From the NCBI RefSeq assembly GCF_036032445.1, contig NZ_CP107932.1, positions 5,582,501-5,646,500 of the forward strand: a DNA stretch of 64,000 nt, in the 5' to 3' direction. Made by a program: the position numbers and the translations under genes. The notes below the pieces were generated by a model. That model did not search any database and was not told the origin of the DNA. It worked only from the letters and a program-made list of their open reading frames with translations. Of the stretch, positions 25,189 through 35,170 are shown one piece after another (the first letter of the stretch is position 1; each line of letters opens with the position of its first letter). This DNA comes from Nocardia sp. NBC_00416 (GTDB taxonomy: Bacteria > Actinomycetota > Actinomycetes > Mycobacteriales > Mycobacteriaceae).

Positions 25189-25377
25189 ATGCGCGATTCA
25201 CTCAAGGACCGGGTCCGCGACAAACTGATGCGGCAGTTGGCCGAGGACGGTCCGCTGGGGCCCGGATCCGAGGACCCACGCCTCATCTCGGTAGTCGCCG
25301 ACCTCGACGCGCTCGACCGAGTCGCCGAGGACGATCCGCTGGTAGAACAGCTCGCGGGTCGCTACCTGGTGTTCTGA
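25189..25377 (+). CDS. Small acidic conserved-looking protein
   Basis: A 62-residue protein starting MRDSLKDRVRDKLMRQLAEDGPLG and ending EDDPLVEQLAGRYLVF. It is charged, helical and soluble, starts 15 bp after the DUF2752 gene and ends overlapping the 3' end of the convergent M1 peptidase gene by 16 bp. I do not recognise the family. Codon usage matches its neighbours, so I consider it real. Role unknown. Confidence 0.6.
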   Translation: MRDSLKDRVRDKLMRQLAEDGPLGPGSEDPRLISVVADLDALDRVAEDDPLVEQLAGRYLVF

Positions 25378-26723
25378 CCCGGCCGCCCGGTCCCACCGAC
25401 CGGTGGGAGCTGCGGCAGCGGTTCGGAGTAGAGCCAGTCCTGCCACAGCGGCTGCATCGGTGTCGCGCTGTAGTGACCGACCAGATCGGTGAACTCCTCG
25501 GTGGAGACCGAAGCGTGGCGGTGCCGGGCGGTCCAATCGCGGATGAGGCGGAAGAAGGCGGTATCGCCCAATTCCAGGCGCAGCGCGTGCAGGGTGAGGG
25601 CCCCGCGCTTGTACACCCGGTCATCGAACATCAGGGTCGGGCCCGGATCGCCGACCACGATGTTCTGCGGCTGGCGGTGCAGGGTGTGCCAGGCCGCGCG
25701 GGCGAGCTGGTCGGCACTGGCACCGTCGGCCGCCTCGGACCAGATCCATTCCGCGTAGCAGGCGAAACCCTCGTGCAGCCAGATATCGCACCAGTGCTGG
25801 ATGGTCAGGCTGTTGCCGAACCATTGGTGTGCCAGTTCGTGCGCGACGAGGCGTTCCGCGCCGCGCCGGCCGTCGCAATGGTTGGCGCCGAACACGGAGA
25901 TGCCCTGGGCTTCGATGGGGATCTCCAGTTCGTCCTCGGTGACGACCACCGAATAGCTCTGGAACGGGTACGGGCCGAACAGATCGCTGAACACCGACAT
26001 CATCTGGGGTTGTCGCGCGAAATCGTGGTCGAAGGCGGCGCGCAGCCGGGTCGGGAGCACCGCGTGCATCGGCACCGGGGCATGCCGGTCGGTCAGCTGG
26101 TGTTTCTGGTAGCGCCCGATCTGCACGGTGGCCAGGTAGCTCGCCATCGGCTCGGTCTGCTCGTAGATCCAGGTCGTCTGACCGGCCTTGGTCTGTTTGC
26201 CGACCAGGTCACCGTTGGCGAGGGTGTAATACGGGGTATCGGTGGCGATGGAGATCCGGTAGCTGGCCTTGGAACTGGGATGGTCGTCGCACGGAAACCA
26301 GGACGCGGCGCCGTTGGGTTGACTGGCCACGAGTGAACCTTCGGTGAGTTCCTCCCAGCCGACCTCGCCCCATGGGCCGCGCACCGGTTTCGGCGCGCCG
26401 GCGTACTGCACGATCAGTTGCAGGATCCCGCCCGCGGGTATCCGCTCGCGGGGGGTGACGGTGAGTTTGCCGCGCTGATGGGTGTACTTACCGGCTTTGC
26501 TGCCGTTGACCAGCACTTTGGAAACCGCGAGCGCCTGGGAGAGGTCGAGGGAGAACCGCGGGCGCTCCGCGGTGGCGACAGCGGTGATCACCGCCCGCCC
26601 CGCGAGCCGGTTGCTGGCGACCTTGTAGTTCAGGTCCAGTTCGTACCGGGATACCCGATAACCCCGATTCCCGTTCTGCGGTAGATAGTCGTCGATGGGG
26701 GCGTCGTAGAACCTGCTCCCCAT
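25362..26723 (-). CDS. M1-family zinc metallopeptidase
   Basis: A 453-residue aminopeptidase-N-like enzyme. The zinc site is HELAHQWFG (His295, Glu296, His299) with the third ligand Glu318 in WLHEGFACYAEW. The exopeptidase GAMEN-type motif appears as PIEAQGIS. The N-terminal beta domain is present but the large C-terminal ERAP1-like domain is missing, giving a short M1 form. Its ATG overlaps by one base the stop of the large synthetase gene (TGATG), so the two are made together. From memory, producers of epsilon-poly-lysine carry a zinc exopeptidase that degrades the polymer; this enzyme could play that part. Confidence 0.92.
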   Translation of the reverse strand: MGSRFYDAPIDDYLPQNGNRGYRVSRYELDLNYKVASNRLAGRAVITAVATAERPRFSLDLSQALAVSKVLVNGSKAGKYTHQRGKLTVTPRERIPAGGILQLIVQYAGAPKPVRGPWGEVGWEELTEGSLVASQPNGAASWFPCDDHPSSKASYRISIATDTPYYTLANGDLVGKQTKAGQTTWIYEQTEPMASYLATVQIGRYQKHQLTDRHAPVPMHAVLPTRLRAAFDHDFARQPQMMSVFSDLFGPYPFQSYSVVVTEDELEIPIEAQGISVFGANHCDGRRGAERLVAHELAHQWFGNSLTIQHWCDIWLHEGFACYAEWIWSEAADGASADQLARAAWHTLHRQPQNIVVGDPGPTLMFDDRVYKRGALTLHALRLELGDTAFFRLIRDWTARHRHASVSTEEFTDLVGHYSATPMQPLWQDWLYSEPLPQLPPVGGTGRPGQNTR

Positions 26724-29700
26724 CAGCGGTCCGTCTCCTCTTCGGCCGGATCGGACTCGACAGCGGCGGTCCAGGGTGTGATCGGGTTGCCCCACCATCT
26801 CGTGGAGGCCGGGACGGTGTCACCACGCATCACCAGTGACGCCGGGCCCACGGTGGCGCCCGCGCCGAGGGTGGCGGCGGGCAGTGCGACGCAGTGCGGT
26901 CCGAGGGTGGCGCCCGGTTCCAAGGTCACGGTGTCCATGGCCATGATGCGGTCGTGGAACAGGTGGGTCTGCACCACGCAGCCGCGTTCCACGGTCGCGC
27001 CGTCACCGAGTGTCACCAGGTCTGCCTCCGGAAGCCAGTAGGACTCGCACCATACCCCGCGGCCGATTTTCGCGCCCAGTGCGCGCAACCAGAGGTTGAG
27101 TACGGGCGTACCGGTCGCCGCCCGCGCGAACCAGGGCGCCGCGACGGTTTCCACGAACGCGTCCGATACCTCGTTGCGCCAGACGAACGAACTCCACAGG
27201 GGATGTTCGCCGGCCCGGATACGGCCGATCAGAGCCCATTTCGCCGTCACCGCGCTCGCGCAGGCCACGGCGCCCGCGACCATCAGCACCACCCCGGACA
27301 GCAGCGCCGCCGCCAGATATCCGAAACCGGTGGCCAGCCGGGCCAGCACCAGCAGCACCCCGAGCCCGATGGCGAAGGTCACCACGACCGCGGCGAGGCG
27401 GCAGGTTTCGAAGGCGCCGCGGAAGATCCGCAGGCGCAGGGGCGGGTCGTAGGTGCGGTCGGCATCGGCGGTACCGGCGGACCGCCGTAACCGGACCGGC
27501 GGGCTGCCCAGCCAGGACGAGCCGGCCTTCGCTTTGCTGGGCGCCGCGGACAGCACGGCGACCAGGCCGTTCTTGGGCACCCGGCGACCGGGCGCGGCCA
27601 TCCCGGAATTGCCCAGGAACGCGCGTTTGCCGACCTTGGCCTCACCGATGTGCAGCCAGCCGCCGCCGAGCTCGTAGCTGGCGATCATGGTGTCGTCGGC
27701 GAGGAAGGCGCCGTCGGCGACCGTGGTGAACTTGGGGATCAGCAGCACCGTGGACGCCTCGACCCTTTTGCCCACCTTCGCCCCGAGCAGACGCAACCAG
27801 ATCGGGGTGAGCAGGGAAGCGTACAGCGGAAACAGGAAGGTGCGGGCCGAGTCCAGGAGGCGTTCGGTGGCCCAGACCTGCCAGCCCACCCGGCTGCGTA
27901 CCGGGTGATAACCCTCGGTCAGGCCGACGCTGAGCAGCCGTACCGCGACGATCGTGACGACCGCGTACACGATCAGGCTGACGAGCGTGGCGATCGGTAA
28001 GCACAGGAAAGCGGGCAGCAGGGCGGACCCGAGGTCCGGGCTGTCCCGGACGCTCCAGGTGATCACGGCGAGGCCCGCCGCGAGTCCGAGCAGCGGAACT
28101 CCCGCCAGCGCCAGCGAGCCGACTCCGAACGCCAGCACCCAGTGCACCGCGCGCTCCGGGGTCTGTGCGGGCCAGCGATGGCGGGCCCTGCCCACCTTCA
28201 CCGCGGGTGATCCGGCCCATTCCTGACCGGCTTTCACCTTCCCGGAGACCGCGGAGCCGGCCGCGATCTCGGCGTCCCGGCCGATTCTCGTGCCGGGCAG
28301 CAGCACCGAGCGCGCGCCGACCACCGCGCCCTTGCCCACCACGATGGAGCCGATGTGCACCGTATCGCCGTCGATCCAGTAACCGGACAGATCGACTTCG
28401 GGTTCGATGCTGCAGCCGTCGCGTAATTCGAGCATGCCCGTCACCGGGGGCAACGTGTGCAGATCGACGCCCTTGCCCACGGTCGCCCCCAGCGCCCTGG
28501 CGAAGGGCACCATCCACGGCGCGCCCGAAAGGTTCTCCGCGCCGCTGGCCTCCGCCAGGCGGACCGCGGCCCACAGCCGCACATGCACCGAGCCGCCGCG
28601 CGGATAGGTGCCCGGTCGCACGCCCGACAGCAGCGTCCGGGCGCCGACCACGCAGATCGCCATCCGGCCGAGCGGGCTGATGAAGACCAGGAACAGCAGC
28701 GCGGTCCACCACCAGGAAAGACGCGGCAGCCAAGGCAGCAGATCGAACCAGCCCGCGACGCCGGAGGCGGCGGCGAGCCAGGTCACCCACTGCAGCCCGG
28801 TCAGCGTGGTCAGCGCGAGGGTGGCGAGCACCTGAATCCATTGCGCGGTCAGCGGTGTCGGCCGCACCAGCCGGGTTTCGGCGGCCGCACCCGGGGCGCT
28901 CTGGTCGAGCAGTTCGGCGAGCGCCCCCAGCCGGGGATGGTCGTAGACATCGGCGACCGTGACCCGCGGGTACCGGGCGCGCAGGGCGGTGACCAACTGC
29001 GCGGCCGACAGCGATCCGCCGCCGAGCGCGAAGAAATCTGCGTCGGCGCCGGTGATCTCGGCGCCGAGGACATCGGTCCACAGCGTCGCCAGCCAGGCCG
29101 CGGTGCCGGTGAGTCCGTGCTCGGTTCCGGCGTCGGCGCCGGCCAGCGGCCACGGCAGGGCATTGCGGTCGACCTTGCCCGAGGTGCGGGTGGGCAGATC
29201 GGGAACCACTACCAGGCGGGGAATCAGTGGTGCGGGAAGTCGTTCGGCCAGGTGCGCGCGGGCGGCGGCCAGGTCGTAGTCCTCGGCGACGCCGGTGAGG
29301 TAGCCGATCAGAACCGGTGCGCCGGTCGCCGTGGTGCGCACCGCGGCCGCCGCACCGCTCACACCCGGCAGATGCTGCAGGGCGTTGTCGATCTCGCCCA
29401 GTTCGATCCGGCGGCCGCCGATCTTCACCTGATCGTCGGCGCGACCGAGGAAGATCAAGCCCGCGCTGTCGTTGCGGACCAGATCGCCGCTGCGGTAAGC
29501 GCGGTCCCAGCCCAGGGTTGCCAGCGGCGCGTACTTCTCGGCGTCCTTGGCCGGGTCGAGGTAGCGGGCCAGCCCGACTCCGCCGATCACCAGTTCCCCG
29601 GTTCCGCCCTCGCCCACCGGAACGCCGTCCGCATCGACCACCACCAGGTCCCAACCGTCCAGCGGGAGACCGATCCGCACCGGTCCGGTGCCGTCGAGCA

Positions 29701-30637
29701 GTGCGGCGCACGCGACCACGGTCGCCTCGGTGGGCCCGTAGGTGTTCCACACCTCGCGGTCCTCGTCGGCCAGGCGCTCGGCCAGCTCCGGGGGGACGGC
29801 CTCGCCGCCGAAGATGAGCAGCCGCACCGACTCCAATGCTTCGGCGGGCCAGGTCGCGGCCAGGGTCGGGACGGTGGACACCACCGTGATGCCCTGCCGG
29901 ACCAGCCAGGGGCCGAGATCGGCGCCGGTGCGGACCAGCGCGCGCGGCGCCGGCACCAAGCAGGCTCCGTTACGCCAGGCCAACCACATCTCCTCGCAGG
30001 AGGCGTCGAAGGCCACCGACAGCCCGGCCAGGACACGGTCACCCGGGCCGATCGGGCTGTCCGGGAGGAACAGGCGCGCCTCGGCGTCCACGAAGGCGGC
30101 GGCACTGCGGTGGGTCACCGCGACGCCCTTCGGCGTGCCGGTGGAACCGGAGGTGAAGATGATCCAGGCGTCGTCGCCGACCGCGGGCGGCCCAGGAGAT
30201 TGCTCGCCGATTGCCCGGGCGGCGCCCGGGGCATCCGCCGGGACCGGACGGATCCCGGCGGCGGTCGCGACGGCGGTCACCCGGGCCTCGGTGAAGACCA
30301 GTTCGGCCCGCTCCTCGGGATCGTCGGCGTCGACCGGGACGTAGGCCGCCCCGGCATGCAACACCGCGAGAATCGTGAGATACAGCTCCCAGGTGCCCGA
30401 CGGCATCCGCACGCCGACGCGGTCGCCGCGACGCACTCCGGCGGCGGCCAGATCCCGGACCGAGTCGTCGATCTCGGCGAGCAGTTCCGCGTAGGACAGG
30501 GTGCGGTCCGCGGTCGCGACAGCCGGCGCCTCGGGGTAGGCGGCGGCCGTCTCGGCGAGCACATCGACGAGAGTGCGCGCAGGTGGCGCCGCCTCGGCAC
30601 GCTGGAGTTCGCTCACCGTTCGCAGCTGCGACCGCAT
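26723..30637 (-). CDS. NRPS-like poly(amino acid) synthetase of the Pls type
   Basis: A 1304-residue protein. Residues about 20-500 are an adenylation domain (IIFTSGSTGTPKG, VWNTYGPTEATV, YRSGDLVR, GRADDQVKIGGRRIELGEI). About 510-580 is a carrier domain whose phosphopantetheine serine is in DFFALGGGSLSAAQL. The rest has six or so membrane segments interleaved with three left-handed beta-helix modules of hexapeptide repeats (GSIVVGKGAVVGARSVLLPG; GEAKVGKRAFLGNSGMAAPG; GATLGPHCVALPAATLGAGA). There is no classical condensation or thioesterase domain. This is the architecture of epsilon-poly-L-lysine synthetase and its relatives. The core 4 motif FDASCEEMW places Glu where the pocket would contact a basic side chain, so a cationic amino acid is a reasonable guess. 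Start Met 30637 was preferred over two upstream candidates lacking Shine-Dalgarno. Confidence 0.88.
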   Translation of the reverse strand: MRSQLRTVSELQRAEAAPPARTLVDVLAETAAAYPEAPAVATADRTLSYAELLAEIDDSVRDLAAAGVRRGDRVGVRMPSGTWELYLTILAVLHAGAAYVPVDADDPEERAELVFTEARVTAVATAAGIRPVPADAPGAARAIGEQSPGPPAVGDDAWIIFTSGSTGTPKGVAVTHRSAAAFVDAEARLFLPDSPIGPGDRVLAGLSVAFDASCEEMWLAWRNGACLVPAPRALVRTGADLGPWLVRQGITVVSTVPTLAATWPAEALESVRLLIFGGEAVPPELAERLADEDREVWNTYGPTEATVVACAALLDGTGPVRIGLPLDGWDLVVVDADGVPVGEGGTGELVIGGVGLARYLDPAKDAEKYAPLATLGWDRAYRSGDLVRNDSAGLIFLGRADDQVKIGGRRIELGEIDNALQHLPGVSGAAAAVRTTATGAPVLIGYLTGVAEDYDLAAARAHLAERLPAPLIPRLVVVPDLPTRTSGKVDRNALPWPLAGADAGTEHGLTGTAAWLATLWTDVLGAEITGADADFFALGGGSLSAAQLVTALRARYPRVTVADVYDHPRLGALAELLDQSAPGAAAETRLVRPTPLTAQWIQVLATLALTTLTGLQWVTWLAAASGVAGWFDLLPWLPRLSWWWTALLFLVFISPLGRMAICVVGARTLLSGVRPGTYPRGGSVHVRLWAAVRLAEASGAENLSGAPWMVPFARALGATVGKGVDLHTLPPVTGMLELRDGCSIEPEVDLSGYWIDGDTVHIGSIVVGKGAVVGARSVLLPGTRIGRDAEIAAGSAVSGKVKAGQEWAGSPAVKVGRARHRWPAQTPERAVHWVLAFGVGSLALAGVPLLGLAAGLAVITWSVRDSPDLGSALLPAFLCLPIATLVSLIVYAVVTIVAVRLLSVGLTEGYHPVRSRVGWQVWATERLLDSARTFLFPLYASLLTPIWLRLLGAKVGKRVEASTVLLIPKFTTVADGAFLADDTMIASYELGGGWLHIGEAKVGKRAFLGNSGMAAPGRRVPKNGLVAVLSAAPSKAKAGSSWLGSPPVRLRRSAGTADADRTYDPPLRLRIFRGAFETCRLAAVVVTFAIGLGVLLVLARLATGFGYLAAALLSGVVLMVAGAVACASAVTAKWALIGRIRAGEHPLWSSFVWRNEVSDAFVETVAAPWFARAATGTPVLNLWLRALGAKIGRGVWCESYWLPEADLVTLGDGATVERGCVVQTHLFHDRIMAMDTVTLEPGATLGPHCVALPAATLGAGATVGPASLVMRGDTVPASTRWWGNPITPWTAAVESDPAEEETDR

Positions 30638-30778
30638 CTGTCCGGCCCACCTTCCATCGCCCTGCCGACGGACTCGTTGTCTCATACCAGGGTTACCGCC
30701 CGGCAAACAGCGGTCGACCGGGTGAACAGAGTACTCGGCGATTCTTACGCGACGGCGACAGCGGGAAAGCGGCGGCAG

Positions 30779-31339
30779 CTAGTCCGCGTCGTCGGCGAGC
30801 GGGGTGGGTCGGTAGTAGCGGCCGTTGTAATAGAGCAGGGGAGCGGTCGACGGCTCCTCGTCGGTATCGTCGTGCACCCGGACCACCCGGCCGACCACGA
30901 ACGTGTGGTCACCGATCGGTATGAGCTGTTCCACAGTGGTGCGCAACCACAACGGGGTGCCGTGCAGAACCGGTTCGCCGGTGTCCAGCGCGCTCCACAG
31001 GGCGCGGTCGCTGAACCGGTGCGTCGCGGCCCGGGCGAAACGCTGGGCCAGATGACGCTGGTGTTCGCCGAGGAAATGGATGACCACGGATTCGGCGGCG
31101 GTCAGGGCCGTCAAGCTCGAGGACGTATCGCTGATGTTGAAGGATACGAGCGGCGGGTCCAAGGAGAGCGAGGCGAACGAGGTCGCCGTGAAGCCGACCG
31201 GGCCGACGGCCGAATCGAGCGTCACGACGGTGACGCCGGACGGGTAATGGCGCATCGAGGCGCGGTACTGCTCGGCGGTGATACCGCTGAGATCGTCGGG
31301 TATTCGGATTCCGGTATCGGGCCGTGGTACTTCGCTCAC
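30779..31339 (-). CDS. Flavin reductase-like FMN-binding protein
   Basis: A 186-residue flavin reductase-domain protein. It has [41 protein letters not shown], the family core that binds FMN/FAD. After it come [19 protein letters not shown] and [13 protein letters not shown]. It would supply reduced flavin to a partner monooxygenase, but none is adjacent. GTG 31339 ([10 protein letters not shown]) was chosen over Met 31387 because sequence upstream is Arg-rich and unlike the family; the choice is not certain. Confidence 0.87.
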   Translation of the reverse strand: MSEVPRPDTGIRIPDDLSGITAEQYRASMRHYPSGVTVVTLDSAVGPVGFTATSFASLSLDPPLVSFNISDTSSSLTALTAAESVVIHFLGEHQRHLAQRFARAATHRFSDRALWSALDTGEPVLHGTPLWLRTTVEQLIPIGDHTFVVGRVVRVHDDTDEEPSTAPLLYYNGRYYRPTPLADDAD

Positions 31340-31412
31340 CTCGCCGACGCTACGCCCGGATCGACGCGCAGACCGGTTCCGGTCCATTGTCCGGGAACCC
31401 CACGTGACCGGC

Positions 31413-31886
31413 TCAGTCCACGTCGATGGACAGCCCGGCGGTGATCCGCAGCAGTTCCGGATACGAGGTGCGGAACACGGTCGCCGGGCTGCCGCCCGCG
31501 GCCCAGAGTTCACGATGTTCGGACAAACTCGTATCCACCCAGGTGGGCAGATTCACCGGATGCCCGACCGGGGCGACGCTGCCCGGTAGCTGCCCGGTGT
31601 ACCGCATCACCAGATGCGGCGGCGCGGGGATCAGCGCTCCCTCGAGCCGCCTGCCGGTTCGCGCCGGATCCACCCGGTGCGCGGCCGAGACCAGGAGCAG
31701 GACCGGTTCTTCGCCGAGAAGGAAGACCTCCGAGTGCACCACCGCACCCAGATCCACCTCCATCGCCTCCGCGGTTTCCGCGGGACCGGTCGCCGAACCC
31801 GGTGTGGTGACGATCAGCCCGTGATGACCGCGAGCGATCAAAGTGTCCGATACCCGGCAGGTTATCTGTGGAAGCGACCTGCGCAT
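31413..31886 (-). CDS. YbaK/EbsC-type aminoacyl-tRNA deacylase-like protein
   Basis: A 157-residue YbaK/prolyl-tRNA-deacylase-domain protein. It has [29 protein letters not shown] and the C-terminal signature [20 protein letters not shown] followed by [24 protein letters not shown]. These proteins hydrolyse mischarged tRNAs such as Cys- or Ala-tRNA(Pro). The usual catalytic lysine is not obvious here. TACCCT lies 6 nt before the ATG, so it is probably leaderless. Confidence 0.85.
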   Translation of the reverse strand: MRRSLPQITCRVSDTLIARGHHGLIVTTPGSATGPAETAEAMEVDLGAVVHSEVFLLGEEPVLLLVSAAHRVDPARTGRRLEGALIPAPPHLVMRYTGQLPGSVAPVGHPVNLPTWVDTSLSEHRELWAAGGSPATVFRTSYPELLRITAGLSIDVD

Positions 31887-32013
31887 GGGCACAGGGTAGA
31901 GCGATCCGGCGCGTCTCGCCGCCGAAAACCCACTGATCGGACGGGACGCCGGTCCCGTACACCCGCGGACCACGGCCTGACCTGCGGACAGCGGTGACCA
32001 TTAGTCTGGACCG

Positions 32014-32835
32014 ATGACAGACTGGCAGGCTTTCACCGTCGAAACCGACGACCACGTCGCCCGGGTGAGACTCACCGGACCGGGCAAAGGCAACGCGATG
32101 GGCCCGGATTTCTGGCGTGAGCTGCCGGAGATCTTCCGCGGTCTCGACGCCGACCCCGCGGTCCGCGCGGTCGTGCTCACCGGATCGGGCAAGCACTTCT
32201 CCTACGGCTTGGACCTGCCCGCGATGAGCGGCACCTTCGGGCCCTTGATGGCCGACCGCGCACTGGCCGCGCCGCGCACCGATTTCCTCGCCGATATCCG
32301 TCGCCTGCAGGCTTCGATCACCGCGGTCGCCGAATGCCGCAAACCGGTGATCGCCGCGGTGTCGGGCTGGTGCATCGGCGGCGGGCTCGACCTGATCGCG
32401 GCCGCCGACATCCGCTACGCCAGCGCGGAAGCGAAGTTCAGCCTGCGTGAGGCGAAGGTCGCCATCGTGGCCGATGTGGGCTCGCTACAGCGGCTGCCCG
32501 GGATCATCTCCGAAGGTCACCTCCGCGAACTGGCCTTCACGGCCAAGGACATCGACGCCGCGCGGGCGGAGAAGATCGGGCTGGTCAACGATGTCTTCGC
32601 CGATCAGGAGGCGGTCCTGGAAGCGGCGCACGCGACGGCGCGGGAAATCGCCGCGAACCCGCCGCTGGTGGTCCAGGGTGCGAAAGACATACTGGGCCAG
32701 CGTAATTCCGCGGCGGTCGCGGAAGGGCTGCGGTACGTCTCGGCCTGGAACGCGGCCTTCTTGCCGTCCGAGGACCTGACCGAGGCGATTCAGGCGGTGT
32801 TCGAGAAGCGGACCCCCGAGTACAAGGGGCGGTGA
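32014..32835 (+). CDS. Enoyl-CoA hydratase/isomerase family protein
   Basis: A 273-residue crotonase. The oxyanion hole segments are GSGKHFSYGLDLPAM and AAVSGWCIGGGLDLIAAADIRYAS. The active-site region is REAKVAIVADVGSLQRLP. The Asp in VADVG, in place of the hydratase glutamate, resembles delta3,5-delta2,4-dienoyl-CoA isomerases rather than hydratases. TAGTCT lies 6 nt before the ATG (leaderless). It stands alone between a divergent YbaK gene and the convergent ppa. Confidence 0.9.
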   Translation: MTDWQAFTVETDDHVARVRLTGPGKGNAMGPDFWRELPEIFRGLDADPAVRAVVLTGSGKHFSYGLDLPAMSGTFGPLMADRALAAPRTDFLADIRRLQASITAVAECRKPVIAAVSGWCIGGGLDLIAAADIRYASAEAKFSLREAKVAIVADVGSLQRLPGIISEGHLRELAFTAKDIDAARAEKIGLVNDVFADQEAVLEAAHATAREIAANPPLVVQGAKDILGQRNSAAVAEGLRYVSAWNAAFLPSEDLTEAIQAVFEKRTPEYKGR

Positions 32836-32893
32836 CTCGACGTATCAGCCGGCGTCGAGTTCAGCGAGACACCCCAAAGGGTTGCGGCCCGTC

Positions 32894-32945
32894 CCGGCGT
32901 TCAGCCCTCGAAGTGCAGGCTCGAGTCTCGAGGGCGGAACGCCGG
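32894..32945. terminator. Bidirectional terminator between crotonase and ppa
   Basis: CCGGCGTTC-A-GCCCTCGA (32894-32911) pairs with TCGAGGGC-G-GAACGCCGG (32928-32945): 17 bp with one mismatch, lying between convergent genes. Confidence 0.8.
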
Positions 32946-32989
32946 ACCAAGGGGCCTCAACCCCGCGACGCCGGAGGCGGCGCCAGAAC

Positions 32990-33481
32990 TCAGTGCCCGC
33001 CCTTGTCCTTCAATCGCTGGAAGGACGCTTCGATCTCGGCTTCGGCCTCCGCGCGGCCGACCCACTCCGAGCCCTTGACGAATTTGCCGGGTTCGAGGTC
33101 CTTGTACCGCTCGAAGAAGTGCTTGATGGCGGCCAGTTCGAACTCCGAGACGTCGCCGAGGTCCTGGATGTGGTCCCAGCGCGGATCGCCGGCGGGGACG
33201 CACAGGATCTTGTCGTCGCCGCCCGCTTCGTCGGTCATCTTGTACATCGCGACCGGTCGCGCTTCGACGATCACACCCGGGAACACGGAATCGGGCAGCA
33301 GGACCAGCGCGTCCAGGGGATCGCCGTCCTCGCCCAAGGTGTCCTCGATATAGCCGTAGTCGGCCGGGTAGGCCATCGAGGTGTACAGGAACCGGTCGAG
33401 GCGGACGCGCCCGGTTTCATGATCGACCTCGTACTTGTTGCGTGAACCCTTGGGGATCTCGATGGTGACGTCGAACTCCAC
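32990..33481 (-). CDS. ppa: Inorganic pyrophosphatase
   Basis: A 163-residue family I pyrophosphatase, starting at GTG 33481 ([20 protein letters not shown]) 5 nt after GGAAGGAG. Active-site carboxylates are in [25 protein letters not shown] and [15 protein letters not shown]. It cleaves PPi to phosphate in the cytoplasm. The length and C-terminus ([10 protein letters not shown]) resemble the mycobacterial enzyme. It diverges from dacB, as Rv3628 does from Rv3627c. Confidence 0.97.
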   Translation of the reverse strand: MEFDVTIEIPKGSRNKYEVDHETGRVRLDRFLYTSMAYPADYGYIEDTLGEDGDPLDALVLLPDSVFPGVIVEARPVAMYKMTDEAGGDDKILCVPAGDPRWDHIQDLGDVSEFELAAIKHFFERYKDLEPGKFVKGSEWVGRAEAEAEIEASFQRLKDKGGH

Positions 33482-33647
33482 GCCAGCTCCTTCCGCTGCT
33501 CTCACGATGCGCCGTGGTGGCCGACGTCGCCGACCCACCCGGTTGTTCGCCGAGAACGGTAACCGAACACCGATATTGTTGTCGGCGGGCACATGGGTTC
33601 AGCGGTGGCCCGATGCGAAGTCGGGGACGAGGGAGAAGACGAACAAC

Positions 33648-35156
33648 GTGGTTGTGCAGGGCGGCAGCGGTATGAATGGTTCGGCCACGCGCCGGCGCCG
33701 CGGCGTACGGACTTGGCTGATCATCGTGCTGGTGGTGCTGGCCGGGGCGGCGGCAGTGGCCGCCGCGATACTCAGGCCGTGGACCCCGGAGTTCCGGCAC
33801 GGTGGGCTCACCATCGCCGCGCCACCTGCCTCGGTAACCGTCTCCCCGGACGTCGCACCCGCCCCGCAAGCCGCGCCCACGCCGAGCGCGACGGGTCTCG
33901 CGGCGGCGCTGGGGCCGGTGGTCGCCAGTCCCGATCTGGGCGGTTTCGCGGGCTCGGTCACCGATGCCGAGACCGGCGCCGTGCTGTGGAGCGAGCGCGC
34001 CGACGAACCGCGGGTGCCGTCGTCGACCGCGAAGATCATGACCACCGCGGCGGCGCTGCTGACGCTGCCCGCCGACCAGCGCGTGCACACCCGGGTGGTC
34101 GCCGGGGCGGCGCCCAACGAGATCGCACTCGTGGCCGCGGGCGATCCCACCTTGACCGCCCAGCCGGGCGGCGAGGGGTACTACCCGGGCTCCGCGAGCC
34201 TGATCGATCTGGCTGATCAGTTGCGCAACGCCGATGTCCGCGCCGATACGATCGTGGTCGACACCTCCGCCTATTCCGGTGAAACCATGGCGCGCGGCTG
34301 GGATCCGATCGATGTCCCGGGTGGTTCCATCGCGCCGATCGAACCGGTGATGCTCGACGGTGGCCGCCTCGACCCGTCGGCCGAGTATTCGCCGCGTACG
34401 ACGACACCGGCGCTGGACGTGGGCCGGCGGTTGGCCGCCGACCTCGGTCTCGACCCGGCCCGGGTTCGTATCGGCGCCGCACCGCAGGGCACCAAGAGGC
34501 TCGGTGAAGTGGCGTCCGCGCCGCTGCGCGACCGGCTGCGGGACATGATGGTGCACTCGGACAATGTGCTGGCCGAGAGCATCGGCAGGGAGGTCGCGCA
34601 GGCCACCGGCCGACCGATGTCGTTCGAGGGGGCGGCGGCCGCGGTGGCCGCAGTGCTGGCCGAGAACGGCTTCGATATGACCGGCGTGACCATGTTCGAC
34701 TGCAGCGGACTCTCCGTGGACGACCGCATTCCCGCCCGGGTCCTGAACCAGATCCTGAACACCGCGGCCGGGCCCGCACCCGATACCGAGCCGACCACCT
34801 CCGCGCCTGCCCCGCTGGCCCCGCGGCTGGGCGCGGGCGCAGGGCGGCAGACCCCGCCCGCCGACACCGCCGATACGCTGTCGAGCCGTTTGGTCCGGCT
34901 GTTGGACTATCTGCCGGTGGCAGGCGGTACCGGGTCGCTGAGCAGCCGTTATGTCACCGAGAACCAGTCCGGTGCCGGGTGGGTGCGCGCCAAGACCGGA
35001 ACTCTGTCGGTGGCCAGTACGTTGGCTGGATACGTGCTGGACCGCGACGGCCGGGTCCTGACCTTCACACTGATGTCGAGCGATCGACCGCCCGAGGTCA
35101 GCCGACCCGCACTGGACGCCGTGGCGACCACGCTGCGTAACTGTGGATGTTCCTGA
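33648..35156 (+). CDS. dacB: D-alanyl-D-alanine carboxypeptidase (PBP4-type)
   Basis: A 502-residue S13-type penicillin-binding protein. A membrane anchor or signal, TWLIIVLVVLAGAAAVAAAIL, follows a basic start. The catalytic motifs are SxxK in PSSTAKIMTTAAA, SxN in HSDNVLAESIG and KTG in VRAKTGTLS. It trims or hydrolyses peptidoglycan stem peptides outside the membrane. A low-complexity Pro/Ala stretch of about 50 residues between SxN and KTG is longer than usual. GTG 33648 follows GGGAG; ATG 33672 is an alternative. It heads the block dacB-metalloprotease-tilS-hpt. Confidence 0.94.
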   Translation: MVVQGGSGMNGSATRRRRGVRTWLIIVLVVLAGAAAVAAAILRPWTPEFRHGGLTIAAPPASVTVSPDVAPAPQAAPTPSATGLAAALGPVVASPDLGGFAGSVTDAETGAVLWSERADEPRVPSSTAKIMTTAAALLTLPADQRVHTRVVAGAAPNEIALVAAGDPTLTAQPGGEGYYPGSASLIDLADQLRNADVRADTIVVDTSAYSGETMARGWDPIDVPGGSIAPIEPVMLDGGRLDPSAEYSPRTTTPALDVGRRLAADLGLDPARVRIGAAPQGTKRLGEVASAPLRDRLRDMMVHSDNVLAESIGREVAQATGRPMSFEGAAAAVAAVLAENGFDMTGVTMFDCSGLSVDDRIPARVLNQILNTAAGPAPDTEPTTSAPAPLAPRLGAGAGRQTPPADTADTLSSRLVRLLDYLPVAGGTGSLSSRYVTENQSGAGWVRAKTGTLSVASTLAGYVLDRDGRVLTFTLMSSDRPPEVSRPALDAVATTLRNCGCS

Positions 35157-35170
35157 CGGCTGGAGGGCGC

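Noticed and set aside
28457-31444. 995-residue plus-strand frame across the synthetase gene
   Set aside because: Low-complexity Arg/Gly/Asp-rich shadow of the minus-strand gene and its neighbours.
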